Shown: positions 1 through 12,151, numbered from the stretch's first letter. The stretch is 64,000 nt of DNA from Staphylococcus condimenti (GCF_001618885.1 NZ_CP015114.1:1054001-1118000); one strand, 5' to 3'. The notes: generated from the letters alone by a model not told the origin. Numbers and translations are program-made.

Positions 1-1621
1 CGACAGCTTTAGCAGTATTCTTTTCAGTATGACCGATGTAAGACCCCACTAAGTTTTGTCTATCTACTTCAACTGCTTTATCTTCTGACAAAATTTCAAG
101 ACTATAAAAAATCTTAGCAATTAAGCGTGCGATGGTTGTTTTACCTGTCCCTGGAGGTCCTGTGAATACCATATGATACGTCGGTTTGTCTAAAACCATC
201 CCTTTTTCTTCAAACAATTTATTCGCTTTGACTTCATTAATCAATTTCTTAACAAATGATTTCACATTATCTAAACCTACAAGTTGATTGAGTTGATTTA
301 ATAATTCATCTAAATCTTCAGTTTGCGTATCGTTCGCAGTCATTTGTAAAAGATCTTCATCAATTATGCATTGCAAATCTTCTGGATTAACTTCTTCGCT
401 TTGAGCTAATCTCGAATTCTGAATCATGATTAATTTTTCATTGAAATTGCGCACCCAACGTGCGTTGCTATTATCATTGGACTGATGTAATGCTTTCACT
501 AATTGTTTTCGATATAATTCTTGGTTATATTCAAGGCCTTGCTTAAATAAAATAGACTCTCCGATTTCTATCATTTCTTTATCATTATAATCTTCAAATA
601 AGAAATTATGTTGAACACGTGATTGAAGACCAGGATTCATATTGAAGAAATCATACATTTCATTTGTATAACCCGCAAAAATAATTATAATTTCATCACG
701 GTAATCTTCCATAAATTTAAGTATGGTATCTAATGATTCTTGTCCTGGATTAATCGAACTCTCATCATAGAGTGTATATGCTTCATCTATAAAGAGAATG
801 CCGCCCTTTGCTTTTTCTAATATTTCTTGTGTTTGTACTGCTGTTTCTCCCACAAAAGGACTGACTAATTGGTTTCTCGATACTTCTATGAAGTTATCTG
901 ATTTTATGACACCGTTATGATATAATACTTTTCCAAGTAATCGGGCTACAGTTGTTTTACCTGTGCCTGGGTTACCTAGAAACACTGAATGCAGAGAAAT
1001 ATTATCATAATGCAAACCATTTTCTTTCTTCATTTGATTCACTTTCATGTTATCGATAAACATCTTCACTGTTTTTTTAACAGTTTCTAAACCGATTAAA
1101 GAATTTAAATCATTAAGAGATTTTTCAGCTAACTTTGGATCTTTTACTTCTTGAGTTGATGATTTTGATAATTCTTCTGTATTATCATTAACAGTTTTAT
1201 TAGTAGGATCATCTATCTCTATTACAGAATAATCGCTATCTTCTTCGGAAAAGAAAGGGTCAAATTCAGCTTCAGGATCAAATGAGATATCCTCATATGA
1301 AGATTGTTCTAATTTAGTAGACTGGGATTGAGATTTTGTTTGTTTTGTCTCTTCTTCACTGAACTTCACATCTGTATTCGACACTAATACTGAATCATCA
1401 TCACAAAGCACCTCTATTTTATTATTTGCAATAATATTTTGAGCAAGAACGATTGCTTTATCTCGTAATATAAATTTTTTATCACCATTACCGAGTAAAT
1501 ATAAATTTTCAATAGTAATACTCACATCATTTTCAGCAGAAAAAGGTATTAATGCATTTTCATAATCTATATAAAGGTTTTCAGAAGTCAAAAAGAAGAA
1601 TTTTTCACCATTAATATTTGA
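1..1621 (-). CDS. Tandem AAA+ ATPase (CbbX/SpoVK-like), partial, 5' end frame-disrupted
   Basis: An open frame of about 540 codons on the minus strand runs off the left window edge. It holds two AAA+ modules. The first has Walker A GNPGTGKTT (about 950-980) and Walker B GILFIDEAY (about 790-812). The second has Walker A GPPGTGKTT (about 134-160). They are joined to the N-terminal part by an acidic, Ser/Thr/Gln-rich linker. Tandem AAA+ proteins of the CbxX/CfqX/SpoVK type remodel protein complexes, and the related EccA serves type VII secretion; a link to secretion here is only a guess. The frame has no convincing start: TTG at 1591 and GTG at 1525 lack a ribosome binding site. Its first residues look like a continuation of the beta-helix encoded by the preceding gene in another frame, so both were probably one gene. 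Confidence 0.75.
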
Positions 1622-2133
1622 TTAACTTTAGAGTTATTAATATTAACATCTGAATGATTTGAAATTTTAATCCCTGTAATTAAACAACCCTCAAACTTTG
1701 CATTAGAATAATTATCCATTTCAATAGTACTATACCTGCTTTCACTCAATATAGTAACTTGATAAAATTCAACATTTGATGCTTCACAAAAAATAGGAGG
1801 ATTAATTTCAGTATTTTTTATAATTACATTTCGAAAAACAACTTTACAGTTATTGGATAGATGTATTTGATTATCTGAAGCTAGGTCAATGGTGACATTC
1901 TCAAATAAAACACTTCCTTCTATCTGAAAACCCGCTTGAATTATTGTCTCTTCAGGTTTTCTATTACTTCTAAAAGTTATTTCCACTCCTGAAGGTATAG
2001 ATAACCCATTTTCTATCAAATAGGGTTTATCGGAAGGAGTAAAAACAATAATATCACCGCTCGTTGCTTTATTTACGATTTCATTTGGTTTTGTTTTACC
2101 AAAACCATGCCCGATTGTAAGTGGTCTTCTCAT
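1588..2133 (-). CDS. Beta-helix (pectate-lyase-like) N-terminal part of a frameshifted AAA+ protein
   Basis: This 181-residue frame starts at ATG 2133, 10 bp after the stop of the zinc-ribbon gene; a longer TTG start at 2166 would overlap that gene. After GDIIVFTPSDKPYLI it shows short hydrophobic strands about every 20-25 residues (VEITFRSN, VLFENVTIDL, KVVFRNVIIKN, VEFYQVTIL, AKFEGCLITG, VNINNSKV), the pattern of a right-handed parallel beta-helix. The stop at 1588 falls in an A5 run (T5 on the coding strand, 1590-1594). One extra base there would give NSSFLTSENLYIDYEN and fuse it in frame with the AAA+ region. Such a domain may bind a surface or carbohydrate; the function is unknown. Confidence 0.6.
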   Translation of the reverse strand: MRRPLTIGHGFGKTKPNEIVNKATSGDIIVFTPSDKPYLIENGLSIPSGVEITFRSNRKPEETIIQAGFQIEGSVLFENVTIDLASDNQIHLSNNCKVVFRNVIIKNTEINPPIFCEASNVEFYQVTILSESRYSTIEMDNYSNAKFEGCLITGIKISNHSDVNINNSKVNQILMVKNSSF

Positions 2134-2143
2134 TTTTCCACAC

Positions 2144-2794
2144 CTACAATCCCATCTTTTTGCCAAGATGATTCATATATAAAGCACCTAAAGGACCAAT
2201 AATCCAAGAAAATGACCATATCAAAAGTTTGTATATAACTTTAATGAATACGACTACCAAAACTAAACATCCGGGTGTATCAGAACTTGTAATCAAAGAA
2301 TTACCTATGTAATTGATACCCACCATTTTTGTACCTTCTTGTAATATGGACTCGGTAATTGGATAGAGAATAAAATTAAGTAGAATAAATACATATTGAA
2401 GTCCCCCAAATGAACTTCCCATATAACTAAGTAATGCAAAAATAAAAGAAATAATATAATATTTAACCCAAAAATCGTTACTTTGCAGTTTTAAAATACG
2501 TGAAACTACGCTTTTTGCACTACTGGCTAAGTTCGCTTTTGGTTTTTCTTGTTCAGCATTTGCACAGAATTTTGTTTCTTCAGTTTTTACTGTCGAATTT
2601 TCTTTTTCCCCTTTATTTTCATTAGAATTTGAGGATGTTTGTGCACCGAAAGTTGGTGTTTCTTGTGCTCCGAATGATGGCGTTGTTTGCGCACCAAATT
2701 GCGGTTCTTGTTTTGTTGATTCTATAGGACTGCCGCAAGTAGGACAAAATCTTGTACCTTCTTCAACAGCAGTACCGCATTTCGAACATTTCAT
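2144..2794 (-). CDS. Zinc-ribbon membrane protein with FGAQ repeats
   Basis: The start is ATG 2794 (MKCSKCG), preceded by a strong AGGGAGG; an upstream ATG at 2815 would place this ribosome binding site inside the gene. The 216-residue product begins with a four-cysteine zinc ribbon (CSKCG...CPTCG), followed by three FGAQ(T/E)xP-like repeats and a charged low-complexity linker. The C-terminal half has about three hydrophobic segments. It precedes the beta-helix/AAA+ gene with 10 bp spacing, so the two are probably co-transcribed and may act together at the membrane. I do not recognise the family; zinc-ribbon proteins of this layout often serve as membrane adaptors. Confidence 0.75.
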   Translation of the reverse strand: MKCSKCGTAVEEGTRFCPTCGSPIESTKQEPQFGAQTTPSFGAQETPTFGAQTSSNSNENKGEKENSTVKTEETKFCANAEQEKPKANLASSAKSVVSRILKLQSNDFWVKYYIISFIFALLSYMGSSFGGLQYVFILLNFILYPITESILQEGTKMVGINYIGNSLITSSDTPGCLVLVVVFIKVIYKLLIWSFSWIIGPLGALYMNHLGKKMGL

Positions 2795-2920
2795 GTTTCT
2801 GACCTCCCTATTCAATTTAATTATATTCTACAATATACCGCGTTAAAATAGTAGACAACAAAATAACTTATTTTAATTACATCAAGCTACCTTATTATTT
2901 TCATGTCTGTTTTCCAATAA

Positions 2921-2960
2921 AAAACAACGCTTATACTCGTAAGTATAAGCGTTGCATTTT
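2921..2960 (-). terminator. Intrinsic terminator of the suf operon
   Basis: A perfect 13-bp stem (2925-2937 with 2942-2954) and a CGTA loop, followed on the minus strand by a T-rich run. It lies just after the sufB stop and could also act on the plus strand. Confidence 0.9.
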
Positions 2961-2998
2961 TAAATCAATTTATTCAGCTGTTCATTGCGAACTTTATA

Positions 2999-4396
2999 TT
3001 AACCAATAGAACCTTCCATTTCGAATTTAATCAAACGGTTCATTTCTACTGCATATTCCATTGGTAATTCTTTAGTGAATGGTTCGATGAAGCCCATTAC
3101 GATCATTTCAGTAGCTTCTTCTTCTGAAATACCGCGACTCATCAAGTAGAAGAGTTGTTCTTCTGACACTTTAGATACTTTAGCTTCGTGTTCTAATGAA
3201 ATATCATCATTCATGATTTCATTATAAGGAATTGTATCTGAAGTTGATTTGTTATCTAAGATTAACGTATCACATTCGATATTCGCACGTGCACCTTTAG
3301 CTTTACGACCGAATTTAACGATACCGCGGTAAACAACTTTACCACCGTCTTTAGAAATTGATTTAGAAACAATTGTAGAAGATGTGTTTGGTGCTAAGTG
3401 AATCATTTTAGCTCCAGCATCTTGTACTTGGCCTTTACCTGCTAATGCAATTGAAAGCGTGCTGCCTTTAGCACCTTCGCCTGCTAATACACAGTTAGGG
3501 TATTTCATCGTCAATTTAGAACCTAAGTTTCCGTCAACCCATTCCATATTACCATTCTCATGAACCATTGTACGTTTTGTAACTAAGTTATAAACGTTGT
3601 TAGCCCAGTTTTGAATTGTAGTATAACGAACATGTGCATCTTTGTGTACAAAGATTTCTACTACCGCTGAGTGTAGAGAGTTTGTTGTATAAACAGGTGC
3701 TGTACAACCTTCAACATAGTTAACAGAAGCGCCTTCATCAGCAATAATCAATGTACGTTCGAATTGACCCATATTTTCTGAGTTGATACGGAAGTATGCT
3801 TGTAATGGTGTATCTAATTTAATATTTTTTGGTACATAGATGAATGAACCACCTGACCAAACTGCTGAGTTTAATGCAGCGAATTTATTATCACCAGCAG
3901 GAACAACTGAAGCGAAATATTCTTTGAATAATTCTTCATGTTCTCTCAATGCAGAGTCAGTATCTTTAAAGATAACACCTTTCTCTTCCAATTCTTGTTC
4001 CATATTTTGGTAAACAACTTCAGATTCATACTGTGCAGAAACACCAGCAAGGTATTTTTGTTCTGCTTCGGGGATACCTAAACGGTCGAAAGTACGTTTA
4101 ATTTCTTCAGGTACTTCGTCCCAAGAACGTTCAGCATGTTCTGATGGTTTTACATAATAAGTGATATCATCAAAATTTAATTCTGATAAGTCGCCACCCC
4201 ATTGAGGCATAGGCATTTTATAGAATAACTTCAAGGCTTTTAGACGGAAGTCTAACATCCATTGAGGTTCTTCTTTCATTTTAGAAATTTCAGTTACGAT
4301 ATTTTCTGTTAATCCTCGTTCTGATCTGAAAATGGAAACATCTTCGTCGTGGAAACCATATTTGTAATCCCCAACATCAGGTGCTTGTTTAGCCAT
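2999..4396 (-). CDS. sufB: Fe-S cluster assembly scaffold SufB
   Basis: The 465-residue product is SufB, the scaffold subunit of the cytosolic SufBCD complex on which Fe-S clusters are built. The body ([22 protein letters not shown], then [14 protein letters not shown]) is typical of the SufB/SufD beta-helix core, and the C-terminal [12 protein letters not shown] motif is shared with SufD in this operon. The start is ATG 4396 ([15 protein letters not shown]) with AAAGGAGTGA upstream, matching the S. aureus length; an ATG three codons earlier is less well placed. It is the last gene of sufCDSUB, separated from sufU by 229 bp of non-coding DNA. Confidence 0.97.
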   Translation of the reverse strand: MAKQAPDVGDYKYGFHDEDVSIFRSERGLTENIVTEISKMKEEPQWMLDFRLKALKLFYKMPMPQWGGDLSELNFDDITYYVKPSEHAERSWDEVPEEIKRTFDRLGIPEAEQKYLAGVSAQYESEVVYQNMEQELEEKGVIFKDTDSALREHEELFKEYFASVVPAGDNKFAALNSAVWSGGSFIYVPKNIKLDTPLQAYFRINSENMGQFERTLIIADEGASVNYVEGCTAPVYTTNSLHSAVVEIFVHKDAHVRYTTIQNWANNVYNLVTKRTMVHENGNMEWVDGNLGSKLTMKYPNCVLAGEGAKGSTLSIALAGKGQVQDAGAKMIHLAPNTSSTIVSKSISKDGGKVVYRGIVKFGRKAKGARANIECDTLILDNKSTSDTIPYNEIMNDDISLEHEAKVSKVSEEQLFYLMSRGISEEEATEMIVMGFIEPFTKELPMEYAVEMNRLIKFEMEGSIG

Positions 4397-4565
4397 TTCA
4401 ATCACTCCTTTTATATAATCAACACGATATAATTTACCCGTGACAATTTACAATTTAATAGAGCATCTTGTTGATTGTTCGAATAAGTTAAGCTTAAAAA
4501 GTGAACTTATTTTATACTGTACTATCTGCTCTAAGATAATACTCTATGTTACTAGCTTATCATTT

Positions 4566-4597
4566 AACCGGTTCATTCGAAACCTTATAAACCGGTT
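4566..4597. repeat. Pair of AACCGGTT palindromes between sufU and sufB
   Basis: Two copies of the self-complementary octamer AACCGGTT (4566-4573 and 4590-4597), 16 bp apart, lie in the 229-bp gap inside the suf operon. They could pair as an RNA hairpin (processing or stabilising element) or be a protein site. No function can be assigned. Confidence 0.5.
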
Positions 4598-4625
4598 GTT
4601 TATATTTTACCCGTTATATACTGAC

Positions 4626-6387
<1,762 letters not shown>

Positions 6388-6525
6388 TCAATGAATAATT
6401 TTCTGGGAAATCTTCGTGTTGAAGAAGAGTGCAGATAAGAAGGCTGAAACAGCTTTATCGTAAGACAACTACTAAAAGCCTGAAGCAGCCCCTTTTCTCA
6501 TTCTCTCCTGCCTAGCTTATCTTTA

Positions 6526-7833
6526 TTATTTTGCTACTTTTAATTCAATAACTTCACGTAATTGACGTTTAACGTCTTCGATTGGTAATTCTCTAACTAC
6601 TGGATCTAAGAATCCGTGAATAACTAATCGTTCTGCTTCTTGTTGAGAAATTCCTCGACTCATCAAGTAGTAAAGTTGCTCCTCATCAACACGGCCAACA
6701 GAAGCTGCGTGTCCTGCTTCAACATCATCTTCATCAATTAAAAGAATTGGGTTTGCATCCCCACGTGCTTTTTCAGAAAGCATTAAGACACGAGATTCTT
6801 GGTTCGCTACAGATTTAGAACCGCCATGTTTGATATAACCAATACCATTAAAGATAATTGTTGCACTATCTTCTACAACACCATGTTTTAAGATGTAGCC
6901 ATCTGTTTCAACACCATATTGTACGATTTTAGATGTGATATTTGATTTTTGAGAACCTGTTCCTACAGCTACTGATTTTAATTCACTTGTAGAACGATCA
7001 CCAATCAAGTTTGTTGTATTATCAATAATTTGATTACCTTCATTCATTAATCCAAGTGCCCAGTTGATTGAAGCGTCTGCTTCAGTTACACCACGACGGA
7101 TAATATGGCCAGTGAATCCTTTATCTAAATAGTCTACTGCACCATACGTGATATTTGAGTTTGCCCCTGCGATTACTTCTGAGACAATATTCACTTGACT
7201 ACCTTCTCCGCTTACATCAGAAAGATAATTTTCTACGTAAGTTACTTCAGCACTTTGTTCAGTCGCAATAATAACATGATTGAAGAAACTTGCATTTTCA
7301 TCATCATGTAATACGACATATTGAATTGGATTTTCTACTACAACATTTTTTGGTACATAAACGAATATGCCACCGTTAATCAATGCTGTGTGTAATGCAG
7401 TTAAACGATGTTCGTCTACAGTTACTGCATCTTGCATCAAATATTTTTGTACTAAGTCGCCGTGATTAACTAAAGCTTCTGCTAAGCCTTCGATAATTAC
7501 GCCATCTTTTTGTGCTGATTCAGAAACACGAGAAAAAGCTAATGTGTTGTTGTGTTGGATAATCAAGTTTTCTGATTTTTCCACATCGATAACTTTTTCG
7601 ATTGAATCAGGTACATCATTAATATCTTTATATTTATCAGAAGTAGTTTCTAATTGTTTAAATGAGTCAAAATCCCATTTATCGATTTTTGTTTTATCTG
7701 GTTTTGGCATTTCCAAAGTTTCAGTAAGTTTCAATGCTTCTTTACGTAAATCTGTCATCCAAGAAGGTTCATTGTGGGCTTGTGAATATTCAACAAGTTC
7801 TGCTTCAGAAATGTTCAAAGTTTCAGTCGTCAT
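6526..7833 (-). CDS. sufD: Fe-S cluster assembly protein SufD
   Basis: 435-residue partner of SufB in the SufBC2D scaffold. The central region IIATEQSAEVTYVENYLSD is the SufD counterpart of the SufB motif, followed by beta-helix repeats; the C-terminal [28 protein letters not shown] matches the SufB end. The start at 7833 follows TTAGGAGGAAATGAAGTT, a clear ribosome site. It lies 65 bp after sufC in the operon sufC-sufD-sufS-sufU-sufB. Confidence 0.96.
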   Translation of the reverse strand: MTTETLNISEAELVEYSQAHNEPSWMTDLRKEALKLTETLEMPKPDKTKIDKWDFDSFKQLETTSDKYKDINDVPDSIEKVIDVEKSENLIIQHNNTLAFSRVSESAQKDGVIIEGLAEALVNHGDLVQKYLMQDAVTVDEHRLTALHTALINGGIFVYVPKNVVVENPIQYVVLHDDENASFFNHVIIATEQSAEVTYVENYLSDVSGEGSQVNIVSEVIAGANSNITYGAVDYLDKGFTGHIIRRGVTEADASINWALGLMNEGNQIIDNTTNLIGDRSTSELKSVAVGTGSQKSNITSKIVQYGVETDGYILKHGVVEDSATIIFNGIGYIKHGGSKSVANQESRVLMLSEKARGDANPILLIDEDDVEAGHAASVGRVDEEQLYYLMSRGISQQEAERLVIHGFLDPVVRELPIEDVKRQLREVIELKVAK

Positions 7834-7898
7834 AACTTCATTTCCTCCTAACGATACTTATAACATTTAATCAGTTGTCTTATCAGTTTGCATTATAA

Positions 7899-8657
7899 TT
7901 ATGCTTCGCTGAATTCTTCTTTAACCCATTCGTAACCTTCGTTTTCAAGACGTTGTGCTAATTCTTCTCCGCCTGTTTTAACGATTTTGCCGTTATACAT
8001 AACGTGTACGAAATCTGGAGTGATGTAGTTTAATAAACGTTGGTAGTGCGTAATAATTAATGAACCGAACTCATCTCCGCGCATTTCATTAATACCTTTA
8101 GATACAACTTTCAATGCGTCGATATCTAACCCAGAGTCAATTTCATCAAGAATTGCAAATTTAGGTTGCAACATCATTAATTGTAAAATTTCATTACGTT
8201 TTTTCTCACCGCCAGAGAATCCTTCGTTAAGATAACGTTGCGCCATATTTGGATCCATATCCAAAAATTCCATTTCTTTATCTAGTTTCTTAATAAATTG
8301 CATTAAGTTAATTTCTTTACCTTCTTCACGTTTAGCATTGATTGCAGAACGCATGAAGTCAGCATTTGTTACACCAGTAATTTCTGATGGGTATTGCATA
8401 GCTAAGAATAAACCAGCTTTTGCACGTTCATCTACTTCTAATTCTAAAACGTTTACACCGTCAAGTAATACTTCGCCTTGTGTAACTGTATATGCAGGAT
8501 GACCCATGATAGCAGCTGATAATGTAGATTTACCAGTACCGTTCGGTCCCATAACTGCATGAATTTCTCCAGTATTAATTGTTAAATTAACACCTTTTAA
8601 GATTTCTTTATCCTCAATAGACACGTGTAAGTCTTTAATCTCCAATGTTGATGGCAT
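7899..8657 (-). CDS. sufC: Fe-S assembly ATPase SufC
   Basis: 252-residue ABC-type ATPase that drives the SufBCD scaffold. It has Walker [10 protein letters not shown], the signature FSGGEKKR and Walker [13 protein letters not shown] with the SufC-specific IDSGLD. ATG 8657 ([10 protein letters not shown]) is the start, preceded by ACGGAGGGAC; the upstream ATG 8678 would include that ribosome site. It is the first gene of the operon. The protein is soluble although ABC-like: no transmembrane partner is encoded nearby. Confidence 0.97.
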   Translation of the reverse strand: MPSTLEIKDLHVSIEDKEILKGVNLTINTGEIHAVMGPNGTGKSTLSAAIMGHPAYTVTQGEVLLDGVNVLELEVDERAKAGLFLAMQYPSEITGVTNADFMRSAINAKREEGKEINLMQFIKKLDKEMEFLDMDPNMAQRYLNEGFSGGEKKRNEILQLMMLQPKFAILDEIDSGLDIDALKVVSKGINEMRGDEFGSLIITHYQRLLNYITPDFVHVMYNGKIVKTGGEELAQRLENEGYEWVKEEFSEA

Positions 8658-8980
8658 TAAAAGTCCCTCCGTAAACATAAATAGTATTTCATATACTAGT
8701 TTATAATAATTTTAATCTGTAGTCAAAACCGCACTACATTGGTACACTTATAAATTATAACGCAATTGAACCCTATAATAAACCTTTTGAGCACCTAAAT
8801 TAAAAGAATTCTAATATAGTAATCACTATTAAATCTATATTTTATCGTGATTTAATTCACTAAAATAGTTCTTTTTGATTCTCATTTTCTCACGTCAAAT
8901 TATCATTACCAATATTTTTGTCACAATAATAATATTGACAATTTCTCTCAACCTAATCATTCTTCTTTTGACAACTAAAG
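8658..8980 (-). promoter_or_regulatory. Intergenic region with candidate suf promoter
   Basis: About 320 bp of AT-rich DNA between sufC and the metQ terminator. On the minus strand TTGACT (8721-8726) and TATAAA (8700-8705) are separated by 15 bp, a slightly short sigma-A promoter 42 bp upstream of the sufC start. No other gene, operator or hairpin is evident in the rest. Confidence 0.45.
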
Positions 8981-9013
8981 AAAAACTCCTCCAACCTAAT
9001 AGGTCAGAGGAGT
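8981..9013 (-). terminator. Terminator of metNIQ
   Basis: Stem ACTCCTC/GAGGAGT (8985-8991 with 9007-9013) with an inner CCTAATAGG pairing, followed on the minus strand by TTTTTC. It is located 15 bp after the metQ stop. Confidence 0.85.
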
Positions 9014-9028
9014 ATAAAATTCACAAAA

Positions 9029-9853
9029 TTATTTGGCAGGGATTACTGCACCGTCATATTTTTTATTAATATAATCTTTGATTTCTTTAGATTGTAACAC
9101 TTTGATTAAAGCTTTGATTTTTTTCTCATTTTGATCGCCATCTTTAACAGCTACTAAGTTTGCATAAGGATTATCTTTTGGTTTTTCAAGCGCGATTGAA
9201 TCCTTTTTAGGACTTAAGTGTTGTTCGATTGCGAAGTTAGAGTTGATGATAGCTGCATCAACATCTTGGTTTTGATAAATTTTCGGTAAGTATTCTGCAG
9301 ATTGTTTGTTATTGAATTTGATATCTTTTTTATTTTCTACAATATCACTGAATTTAGCGTCTTGAATTTTAACACCTTTTTTCAATTTGATTAAACCTTC
9401 ATCTACGAAGAATTTCAAGAAACGTCCTTCTTCAGCTGGGTTGTTTGATACATATACTGTAGCGCCTTTTGGAAGGTCTTTTAAGCTTTTATATTTTTTA
9501 GAGTAAACACCCATCGGTTCTAATTCAACATTTCCTACAGATACAAGTTTATAACCTTTACTTTTCTTTTCAGTATTTAGGTATGGTGTATGTTGGAAGA
9601 AGTTAGCATCCAATTCACCATTATCTACTAATTTATTTGGTGTAGTGTAGTCATTGATTGTTTTAATTTTTAAGTCATAACCTTCTTTTTTCAAGATTGG
9701 TTTTGCTTTTTCTAAAATTTCAGCATGTGGAGCTGGTGATGCACCTACTGTAATGGTTTTCGAATTTCCACTGCTTTCTTTGTCTTTGTTGCCGCAAGCT
9801 GCCAAAGCTGCTGTTAATACTAAAATTGCCAAAATGCTAATAATTTTTTTCAT
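9029..9853 (-). CDS. metQ: Methionine-binding lipoprotein MetQ
   Basis: 274-residue NlpA-family substrate-binding lipoprotein. The signal peptide ends in the lipobox LAAC, with lipidated Cys20. The body starts with KTITVGASPAPHAEIL and contains YLNTEKKSKGYKLV and AIINSNFAIEQHL, all typical of MetQ/GNA1946 proteins that bind methionine at the outer membrane face. It is the last gene of metN-metI-metQ, 26 bp after metI. Specificity for methionine is supported by the SAM riboswitch at the head of the operon. Confidence 0.93.
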   Translation of the reverse strand: MKKIISILAILVLTAALAACGNKDKESSGNSKTITVGASPAPHAEILEKAKPILKKEGYDLKIKTINDYTTPNKLVDNGELDANFFQHTPYLNTEKKSKGYKLVSVGNVELEPMGVYSKKYKSLKDLPKGATVYVSNNPAEEGRFLKFFVDEGLIKLKKGVKIQDAKFSDIVENKKDIKFNNKQSAEYLPKIYQNQDVDAAIINSNFAIEQHLSPKKDSIALEKPKDNPYANLVAVKDGDQNEKKIKALIKVLQSKEIKDYINKKYDGAVIPAK

Positions 9854-9879
9854 TTGCTTTACCCCTTTTAAAATAAATA

Positions 9880-10575
9880 TTAACGCTTGTCTATTTTATT
9901 TGTAGCCCAGTCACCCGCAAATTGGATGATGAACACGAATACTAAAATTAAAATTGTAGAAACTAAAATAACGTCATTTTGGTTTCTTGTGAATCCTGTT
10001 AAATATGCTAAGTTACCTAAACCACCTGCACCAATTACACCGGCAACTGCAGTTGAACCAACTAAAGCAATAGCTGTCACTGTTATACCTGAAATCAATG
10101 CTGGACGTGCTTCTGGAATTAATACTTTTCTGATAATTGTCCAAGTATTAGCTCCCATTGAACGCGCCGCTTCAATTACACCTTTGTTAATCTCTTTAAA
10201 AGCAATTTCGACCAGACGCGCATAGAAAGGAGCAGCTCCAATCACCAATGCTGGCAATGCTCCAGTCGGTCCACTAATTGTACCGAGAATCAAACTCGTA
10301 AATGGAATTAACAATAAGATTAAAATGATGAACGGAATCGCTCTGAATAAGTTAACTATAAATGAAACAATTTGATAGAAAATCTTAGCTGCTGGTGATG
10401 TACTCTTAGCCGTCAAGAATAACAACACGCCTAATATCAATCCGATAACAAAAGCAAACACTGTCGAAACAGCAGTCATGTATAACGTTTCAATAGAAGC
10501 TTGCCATACTTGATCCCATTGCACGTTAGGCATCGTTATCATTTCTTGCAATATATCACTGAATGACTTATCCAT
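9880..10575 (-). CDS. metI: Methionine ABC transporter permease MetI
   Basis: 231-residue permease with five or six membrane segments and the EAA-type motif [29 protein letters not shown] that docks on the ATPase. It pairs with MetN and MetQ to import methionine. The start overlaps the metN stop by 8 bp. Length and sequence match the MetI family. Confidence 0.93.
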   Translation of the reverse strand: MDKSFSDILQEMITMPNVQWDQVWQASIETLYMTAVSTVFAFVIGLILGVLLFLTAKSTSPAAKIFYQIVSFIVNLFRAIPFIILILLLIPFTSLILGTISGPTGALPALVIGAAPFYARLVEIAFKEINKGVIEAARSMGANTWTIIRKVLIPEARPALISGITVTAIALVGSTAVAGVIGAGGLGNLAYLTGFTRNQNDVILVSTILILVFVFIIQFAGDWATNKIDKR

Positions 10576-11593
10576 GACGTACCACCTCCACGTTCACATT
10601 ATGACCTTCCAGTTCATTTTTGAACTCCTCGAAATATTCAGTTTTCAATCCTGCAATATGTACAATCAAGAAACCAATAGGTCCATTTTTAGAATGACGA
10701 ATATTCGCTTCTAAGATATTCACATCTAAATTATATTTTTGAGTAATAAAGGATACGATAGGTTCTGTTGTTTCTTCTCCTGCAAAATTAAATCTAAGAA
10801 TATAACCGTCTTGCGATTCTGGAATCAATTCCTCAATCGACTCATCAAACTCATCATTTAAGCCTTCTTTAACGAAACGCTTAGTTACCTGATGTTGAGG
10901 ATTTTCAAATACTTCTTTGACATTTCCGCGCTCAATCACACGTCCATTTTCCATAACGGCAACTTCATCGCAGATTTGTCTAATAACGTTCATTTCATGT
11001 GTAATAATCACAATTGTTAAATCTTGTTCTTTTCTTATTTTCAAAAGCAACTCTAAAATTTCATCAGTTGTTTGCGGGTCTAACGCACTTGTTGCTTCAT
11101 CGCACAGCAAGACTTTAGGATCATTTGCTAACGCTCTCGCAATACCGACCCTTTGTTTTTGACCCCCTGACAATTCAGAAGGATAAGCTTTTTCCCGTCC
11201 GCTTAGACCTACTAATTGAACAAGTTCTTTTGCTCTTCTTACAGCGTCACGACGGTTATACCCTGCAATTTCCAATGGAAATGTAATATTGTCCAACACG
11301 GTTCTTGACCATAATAAATTAAAATGTTGGAAGATCATGCTGACTTTTTGACGTTTTTTTCTTAATTGGGCTTTAGAAAGCTTACCTAGTTCTTCACCGT
11401 CTATAATCACTTCACCTGAAGTTGGTTCTTCTAAATAATTTAAGATTCTGACAAGCGTACTTTTACCAGCGCCTGAAAACCCTATAACGCCGTAAATAGT
11501 ACCTTCTGCCACATCTAAATCGACATGATCAACAGCTAGTACATCTTGATGCTTCGTCTTATACCGTTTGACGATTTGTTTTAGTTGAATCAC
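10568..11593 (-). CDS. metN: Methionine ABC transporter ATP-binding protein MetN
   Basis: 341-residue ATPase of the methionine importer. It has Walker A GFSGAGKS, signature LSGGQKQR, Walker [13 protein letters not shown], and a C-terminal NIL (ferredoxin-like) regulatory domain from about residue 265, which in this family senses intracellular methionine. The start at 11593 has AGGAAAGGGG upstream. It is the first gene of the operon and follows a SAM riboswitch. Confidence 0.95.
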   Translation of the reverse strand: MIQLKQIVKRYKTKHQDVLAVDHVDLDVAEGTIYGVIGFSGAGKSTLVRILNYLEEPTSGEVIIDGEELGKLSKAQLRKKRQKVSMIFQHFNLLWSRTVLDNITFPLEIAGYNRRDAVRRAKELVQLVGLSGREKAYPSELSGGQKQRVGIARALANDPKVLLCDEATSALDPQTTDEILELLLKIRKEQDLTIVIITHEMNVIRQICDEVAVMENGRVIERGNVKEVFENPQHQVTKRFVKEGLNDEFDESIEELIPESQDGYILRFNFAGEETTEPIVSFITQKYNLDVNILEANIRHSKNGPIGFLIVHIAGLKTEYFEEFKNELEGHNVNVEVVRHG

Positions 11594-11628
11594 CCTATAC
11601 TCCCCTTTCCTTGCTTACACTACCAAAT

Positions 11629-11798
11629 TAAAAATGCTTTCTCTTATTGCTGCTTGTAGCAATAAGAGAAAGCAATTTAAAATTTCTTTCTCTCATCTTC
11701 AAAAGCAGTTCAACTTTTTGTGAATTGGCACCATTTCTATATAAAGACGGTTGCCGGGTTTCGCAGGGCACATCCCTCCACCTCTCTTGATAAGAGAC
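11629..11798 (-). promoter_or_regulatory. SAM-I (S-box) riboswitch with terminator upstream of metN
   Basis: Read on the minus strand, the leader has the S-box hallmarks: CTCTTATCAAGAGAGGTGG at the 5' end, GAAACCCGGCAACC in the P2-P3 core, and GATGAGAG (about 11690-11697) closing P1 with CTCTTATC. Downstream a 16-bp perfect stem (11636-11651 with 11658-11673) followed by a T run forms the terminator. By S-box logic, bound S-adenosylmethionine favours the terminator and switches off metNIQ. Confidence 0.96.
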
Positions 11799-11851
11799 AA
11801 CACTATTTAATTGATTTTTATCCTACCACTTCACTCAGTGATAGTCAATAA

Positions 11852-12151
11852 CTATTTTAAATTTTCTAATAAATATGGAACAGACTGAAATGCATAAATA
11901 CGCTTTATTTCTTCATCTTTTGACATCACCAATAGAACAGGAACCGATTGAATTTGATATTGCTCGCTAAAATCCGCATGAAAATTCAAATCAGCTTTTG
12001 TAATAGGCAACTGTAAAATTTCATTCGCAATATCTAACATACGTTCTGAAACCTTACAAGTTCCGCACATAGGAGTATATCCAAAAATAAGATGTTTATC
12101 TTTATCGAAATTTTGCGTAATATCTGTCCGTTCTTCTTTACTCGTACTCAT
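11852..12151 (-). CDS. Thioredoxin-like protein with CGTC site
   Basis: 99-residue thioredoxin-fold protein. The redox motif is Cys29-Gly-Thr-Cys32, and QSVPVLLV carries the expected cis-proline at residue 71. It has no signal peptide, so it acts in the cytosol. Its start overlaps the stop of the Toprim gene (ATGA). The same pair lies next to gcvH in other staphylococci as I recall. The partner is unknown. Confidence 0.85.
   Translation of the reverse strand: MSTSKEERTDITQNFDKDKHLIFGYTPMCGTCKVSERMLDIANEILQLPITKADLNFHADFSEQYQIQSVPVLLVMSKDEEIKRIYAFQSVPYLLENLK

Noticed and set aside
1588..1605. Programmed -1 frameshift as the cause of the split AAA+ gene
   Set aside because: No canonical X-XXY-YYZ slippery heptamer is in the zero frame and no downstream stem is obvious; a simple homopolymer indel is more economical.
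8875..9069. 64-codon plus-strand frame between suf and met operons
   Set aside because: It is AT-rich, overlaps the metQ terminator and the end of metQ, and has no ribosome site.
11629..11798. T-box leader for metNIQ
   Set aside because: No T-box TGGNACCGCG bulge; the S-box core and P1 pairing are clear instead.
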